Shown: positions 13,483-16,967 of the stretch, piece by piece
Layout of the letters: every line of letters begins with the position of its first letter
Position numbering within the stretch: position 1 is the stretch's first letter
NCBI GenBank assembly: GCA_026770585.1
Contig: MU647109.1
Location: forward strand, 18,125 to 35,091
Origin: Baffinella frigidus
Taxonomy: Eukaryota; Cryptophyceae; Cryptomonadales; Baffinellaceae
DNA: 16,967 bases
Direction: 5' to 3'
Notes under the pieces: generated by a model
Database searches by the model: none
What the model was told of the DNA's origin: nothing
What the model saw: only the letters and a program-made list of their open reading frames with translations
Program-made: the position numbers and the translations under genes

Positions 13483-15494
13483 GTGCGTGCCCGCGATGGC
13501 AGTTGCCCCAGGCCCTCCTTGTGTGTACCGAGTGGCGAGGCACCCTCTGTGCACCAGCGCTGGGTCTCTGAGCAAGTTGCCCATCTCAGCTGTGATGGGG
13601 CAACGCTCAGCGCCCCCCCGATCAAAACAAGCGGCATGCTGCGACCGTGAGCGCGGAGAAGAGACGGGGGCTGCATCCAGTGCAGCCGCACCGGCACCCT
13701 CTCTACCTGTTCAAACCCGCACGCGCTGATCCCTGTTGAACCCCACACGTAATCACAATCTTCCATGCCGGATAGATTGTGGCAATGGCACCTGCACCAA
13801 AACCACGAGCCTACCCCCCTCTCCCCGCCCCCCTCCCTGCCCACCACAGCTCACGTACTCCTCCAACCGCAGGGGGGCGGCGAGTGCGTGACGCCTGACG
13901 AGTGTCTACATCGCTTCGGCACCGCGGCCGCCTCCTCCAAGTTCTTCCCGCGAAGCCTCAACTTCTCCTACGACCCCTCCCTCTGGAACGGCGCGCCGCC
14001 TGCGGCCGAAGCTGCGAACAAGGCGACGGGGCGCCAGGCGCGGAGCCAGGCCAGGGAGCTGCAGACAAGGCCCGGCGCGCAGGAGCGGGCGCACGGGGCG
14101 CGTCTTTCCCGCCCAGCGCACCCGTGGTTCCAGCGAAAGAAAGGAAGCACGTACGGTGAAGCGCCGGCTGCTCCTGGGGCGCGGGACATCCGGGACGGGG
14201 GCGGGGAGGGGGTTGTGCCGTCCGATTGGGGGAGGTACGCACGCGCGCTAGGGTTTAAGGTTTGGTTTCGGTTCTGTGGTTTATTTCCACTTTGCCTGGG
14301 CCCCTGAACCCGGATGGTGCACGCCGTGTGCCCGCATGCGGGGAGGGTGCACGCACGCTTGCACCTGCAGTCCCTACTTGCAATGCCGACGGTTTCGTTG
14401 GCACTGAAATTGGGACGCGTGCACGCTCCGGTTGGTTGCCTCGCTTGCGTCTGGGAGATTTGTACCAGGGGTCACCGGACTTGAATAGTTCGGGTTTGAG
14501 GGCTCGTTGATTTAGGATTTAAGGTTTACAGTTCAGGGTTTAGGGCGTATGGTTTATGGTTTAGGGTTTGGGGTTTAGGGATTAGGGTTCAGTGTTTAGG
14601 GTTTAGGGTTTAGGGTTTAGGGTTTAGGGTTCAGGCGGACGGGGTCGAAGGCATGTGTCCCATCTCCACTGCCAGGGCGGATTTTTTGTATTAGTCAACG
14701 CACGTGCGAATGTGTAGTAAAGAAGTACACGTAACGTGTACCTCGTTTCTTAAACTGACAGATTTGTGGGGGAGTTGACTTTTGCAAAATCTCCAGGCTC
14801 GCAGTGTATCTCATCTGGAATCACATTCAATAAAACGCCGATGTGTGTGATCTTAAGGGTACATTTTGCTATCTTCTAGCTCTAATCCACTTGATTTCGT
14901 CTCATCAGTAAACACATTTAGCCGTCATTATTAGTTTCAAACGTGGATCTCCAGTACAAATTTACTGCCCATCTGCGGCTAAATGTTTTTCATGATGAGT
15001 CGAAATCAAGTTGGACACAGCTAGATCTTACCCTCGACATAGCTTGACCACAGCACAAACCCCACCTCCGAGATAGCTCGAGGTGATGAAATTGAATCTC
15101 ATAAAAAGCCTTTGAGGGGGTGCATACATGGCGGCGGTGTTGGTGTTCGCAGACATAGCCTCTGAGTGGGTGCACACATGGCGGCCGTGTTGGTATTAGA
15201 GCGGTTGTCGCATGTCTTGGCCATACAAAACTATGAAACACTGCTAACTGTGGACGTACAAAACTATGAAACACTGCTAATTGTGGACGTTGCAGGTTCT
15301 GACACGTCAATTCCCCCCATTATTTCGGTCTTTTTGTGGCCAACTAAAGGTTAGGGTTCAGGGTTTAGGGTTTAGGTTGGAAAATGTTCGCGAAAATCGC
15401 TCTGATGAAGGCCTCTCTCTCCCTTTGCAGGTCTAGCCATGTTGGTGTTAAGACAGGTCTCTCTCTCTCCCTCCCTCCCTCCCTCCCTCCCTCC

Positions 15495-15535
<41 letters not shown>

Positions 15536-15548
15536 CCTCTCTCCCTCC

Positions 15549-15579
<31 letters not shown>

Positions 15580-15789
15580 TCCCTCCCTCTCTCTTTCTCC
15601 CTCTCTCCCTCTCTCTCCCACCCTCCCCCCCCCTCTCTCTCTCAGGTATTAGCAAACACCTCTCACTTTCCAGGTACGGGTGGTGGATGCTGGACCACCG
15701 GGAGGCAACCAATCCCGACCTCTGGTTCTCTCTCTCTCTCTCTCTCTCTCGCTCTCCCTCCCTCTCCCTCCCTCTCTCTCCCCCCCTCT

Positions 15790-15822
<33 letters not shown>

Positions 15823-16856
15823 CCCTCCCTCCCTCCCTCCCTCCCTCTCTCTTAGGTATCAACAAACACCTCGCACGTTGCAGGTACGGGTGGTGGATGC
15901 TGGACGATCGGGAGGCAACCAATCCCGACCTCTGGTATCCTTACCCAACCCTAAACCCTGCCACGCCACATTCTTGGAGGGGTCGCCAAACGTCAATTCC
16001 CCGGAAGGACTCAGGGACATTATTTACTTTTGGGATAGTTGGAACGCCAAAAGTGGTGTGCGGAAAGAGCCGAACCCCCACGACCAATTTGTCGTGGTGA
16101 ACCCTAACCCCCAACCCCTAATATTTGGTATGCTTGATCCATCGACCAACCCGGACTTGTGGTATCCTTGACCCATCGGCCAAGCCTACACCCTCAACCC
16201 TCAACCCTCAACCCTAACCCCTAACCCCTAAACCCTACACCCTACACCCTAAACCTTAAAACCCTAATCCCTAACCAGTACCTACACCCTAAATGACAGG
16301 GGCTGGAACCACGTCTGCAATGCGTAATCCATCGCCCAACCCTGAACCCTGAACCCTGAACCCTGTACCCTGAACCCTGAACCCTGAACCCTGAACCCTG
16401 AACCCTGAACCCTGAACCCTAACCCCCAACCCCCAACTCTCAGGGGCTGGAGCCACACACTGCCATCGTCCAATCCCACACCTTAAACCCCAAACCACAA
16501 ACCATCAACCACAAACCATAAACCATAAACCATAAACCCTAACCCCTAACCCCTACCACCTACACCATAAACCCTAAACCCTAAACCCCAGACCCCAAAC
16601 CCCAAACCATAAACCACAAACCACAAACCACAAACCATAAACCATAAACCATAAACCCCTACCAATACCTAAACCCTAAACCCTAAACCCGAAACGGCAG
16701 GGGCTGGAACCACGTACTACTCCCCTACTCTTCGCAAGACCTCTTACCCCCTACACCATGAACCCTGATCCCTAACCACAACCCAACCGGAAATTGCAGG
16801 GGCTGGAACCACATACTGGTCCCCTACTGCTCACAGGACCTCTGGAGCGGCCAGCG
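13282..16856 (+). CDS. Secreted pectin acetylesterase / Notum-family hydrolase, 5' part (runs off the window)
   Basis: This is an alpha/beta-hydrolase carboxylesterase acting outside the cell: plant members deacetylate pectin, animal Notum removes a lipid from Wnt. Exons 13282-13482, 13873-14234 (end likely), 15884-15934 and 16800-16856 join in frame (phases 0, 2, 2). The product starts with a signal peptide. It then shows CMDGSPGGFYFQ, DWVVHLQ|GGGECVTPDEC (family WvvhleGGGwC), SSKFF, NPDLW|GWNHILVPYCSQDLWSG (family NP.f.nWN.v.v.YC..D.wsG). The catalytic Ser, Asp and His are further downstream and not seen. The gene is divergent from the cyclotransferase. Exon 2 carries an unusual Arg/Ala-rich insertion. 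Later introns hold exon echoes and telomere-like repeats. Confidence 0.85.
13873..14234 (+). CDS. Esterase exon 2
   Basis: The acceptor is accgcag|GGGGGC. It reads GGGECVTPDECLHRFGTAAA and SSKFFPRSLNFSYDPSLWNG, then about 80 Arg/Ala/Gly-rich residues absent from usual family members. GGG.C is the oxyanion-loop motif. The donor GAG|GTACGC at 14235 gives phase 2, as exon 3 needs; GT at 14151 also fits phase 2. The frame would close at 14307 without splicing. Confidence 0.75.
14235..14512. other. Intron start, no feature recognised
   Basis: GC-rich sequence after the proposed exon 2 donor. An 82-codon plus frame (14262-14510) has no recognisable similarity. I see nothing else. Confidence 0.4.
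14513..14635. repeat. Interstitial TTTAGGG array, degenerate
   Basis: Variants (TTTAAGG, TTTATGG, TTTGGGG) precede five exact TTTAGGG units near 14600-14630. A smaller patch lies at 15347-15378. Confidence 0.92.
14672..14801. mobile_element. MITE family H copy 2
   Basis: CCAGGGCGGATTTTTTGTAT and the partner end match 5735-5864 over the full 130 bp. The central hairpin is GTACAC..GTGTAC. The flanks ATCTC / TATCTC suggest a 5-bp target duplication. Confidence 0.85.
14876..15024. mobile_element. MITE family D copy 2, TA-flanked
   Basis: CTAGCTCTAATCCACTTGAT..CATCA and inverted CTAGCTGTGTCCAACTTGAT are the ends, with inner ATTTAGCCG arms. Length is 149 bp. Confidence 0.85.
15108..15291. repeat. 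Two short tandem repeats
   Basis: GCCTTTGAGGGGGTGCATAC (15110) recurs about 49 bp later with few changes. ACAAAACTATGAAACACTGC is repeated with a 33-bp period (15225 and 15258). Confidence 0.85.
15458..15643. repeat. (CT)n/(CCCT)n tract upstream of exon 3a
   Basis: A pyrimidine microsatellite of about 185 bp ending in ctctcag. All open frames over it are artefacts. Confidence 0.95.
15674..15724 (+). CDS. Esterase exon 3 twin (copy a)
   Basis: It differs from copy b by one residue (LDHRE instead of LDDRE) and has intact acceptor (ttccag|G) and donor (TG|GTTCTC). Each copy is preceded by a long CT tract and the same short upstream string (ATYA.CAAACACCTC). It could be a mutually exclusive exon, a tandem-included exon or an unused echo. 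Confidence 0.6.
15727..15852. repeat. (CT)n tract upstream of exon 3b
   Basis: A second pyrimidine tract between the twin exons, starting directly at the exon 3a donor and ending in cttag. Confidence 0.95.
15884..15934 (+). CDS. Esterase exon 3 (copy b)
   Basis: The exon is 51 nt, phase 2 to phase 2: YGWWMLDDREATNPDL and then TG of Trp. The acceptor is gttgcag|G and the donor TG|GTATCC. It fits the family segment before WN..YC. An almost identical copy is at 15674-15724; either, or both in tandem, keeps frame. Confidence 0.78.
16137..16165 (+). pseudogene. Echo of esterase exon 3 donor edge
   Basis: CGACCAACCCGGACTTGTG|GTATCCTTG copies the end of exon 3 (TNPDLW) with its donor and following intron bases. 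It lies in the first part of the next intron. Confidence 0.75.
16300..16745 (+). pseudogene. Three echoes of esterase exon 4 acceptor edge
   Basis: gacag|GGGCTGGAACCACGT (16300), ctcag|GGGCTGGAGCCACAC (16444) and ggcag|GGGCTGGAACCACGT (16701) copy the acceptor and start of exon 4. The last extends to GWNHVLLPYSSQDLL, with the family Cys changed to Ser and no WSG. All stand upstream of the real exon. Confidence 0.85.
16800..16856 (+). CDS. Esterase exon 4 (GWNHILVPYCSQDLWSG)
   Basis: The exon is 57 nt, phase 2 to phase 2: one base completing Trp, then GWNHILVPYCSQDLWSGQ and CG. The acceptor is attgcag|G and the donor CG|GTAATC. YCSQD.WSG is highly characteristic of the family (YCSSDVWSG in Notum as I recall). 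Three acceptor-edge echoes precede it. Confidence 0.87.
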
Positions 16857-16967
16857 GTAATCCTAAACCCGAAACCCGAAATTCGAAACCCGAAACCCGA
16901 AACCCGAAACCCGAAACCCGAAACCCGAAACCCGAAACCCGAAACCCGAAACCCGAAACCCGAAACC

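Larger units (their letters stand above)
16191..16967. repeat. Degenerate telomere-like 7-bp satellites
   Basis: Blocks of CCCTAAA, then CCCTGAA (16340-16420), CCATAAA/CCACAAA (about 16490-16660) and CCCGAAA (16857-16967) alternate with the exon 4 echoes. Each block is internally homogeneous for one variant. They continue over the right edge, inside the next esterase intron. Confidence 0.92.

Noticed and set aside
12455-13584. Minus-strand open frames of 362 and 335 codons
   Set aside because: They run antisense to the esterase signal-peptide exon, are Pro/Arg/Ser-rich and show no domain; high GC explains the lack of stops.
15365-16171. Long frames of 238, 185 and 163 codons around (CT)n tracts
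   Set aside because: They translate microsatellites (SLSLSL, ERERER, PPSLPP); only the short exon-3 copies inside are meaningful.
16191-16967. True chromosome end at the right edge
   Set aside because: Variant units dominate, exon 4 of the esterase lies between the blocks, and its next exons must lie beyond; these are interstitial repeats.

Overview
This is a eukaryotic nuclear window. It has GT-AG introns, very small exons, many short terminal-inverted-repeat (TIR) elements, and interstitial TTTAGGG-type telomere-like repeats. Together with the two plant-like secreted enzymes below, this suggests a green-lineage or other TTTAGGG-telomere alga. That taxonomic guess is inference. I see no bacterial-style genes, rRNA, tRNA or CRISPR. 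Nearly all open frames longer than 60 codons are chance or repeat-derived.

I read two divergent genes. (1) On the minus strand, about 11958 down to 730 and probably on to the left edge, is a secreted glutaminyl-peptide cyclotransferase (plant/bacterial five-bladed propeller type). It is broken into tiny exons at 11958-11869, 10280-10224, 9366-9331, 8227-8171, 7139-7065, 4555-4488, 1984-1882 and 816-730. These join in frame into about 191 residues, with a start codon, a signal peptide and the family motifs FTQG, FGEG, LTW and EGWG at the family's spacing. Only about 5% of this 11-kb span codes. (2) On the plus strand, from 13282 to beyond the right edge, is a secreted pectin acetylesterase/Notum-family hydrolase: exon 1 13282-13482, exon 2 from 13873, exon 3 at 15884-15934 with a near-identical twin at 15674-15724, and exon 4 16800-16856. 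The catalytic Ser/Asp/His lie beyond the window.

The most unusual feature is what fills the introns. Most introns of both genes hold degenerate partial copies ('echoes') of their own bordering exons. Where both kinds occur, copies of the upstream exon's donor edge lie in the first part of the intron, and copies of the downstream exon's acceptor edge, with the intron AG attached, lie in the last part. Some echoes form tidy tandem arrays (210 bp at 4510-5065; 83 bp at about 10290-10890).

On top of these sit at least ten families of short non-coding TIR elements (MITE-like, 70-240 bp). Several are caught in clear target duplications, and three have a paralogous empty site in the same window. 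Layout from left to right: cyclotransferase 3' end, introns and exons (1-11958); intergenic region with exon-1 echoes and a hairpin element (11959-13281); then the esterase, whose introns carry (CT)n tracts and degenerate telomere-like 7-bp satellites to the right edge.
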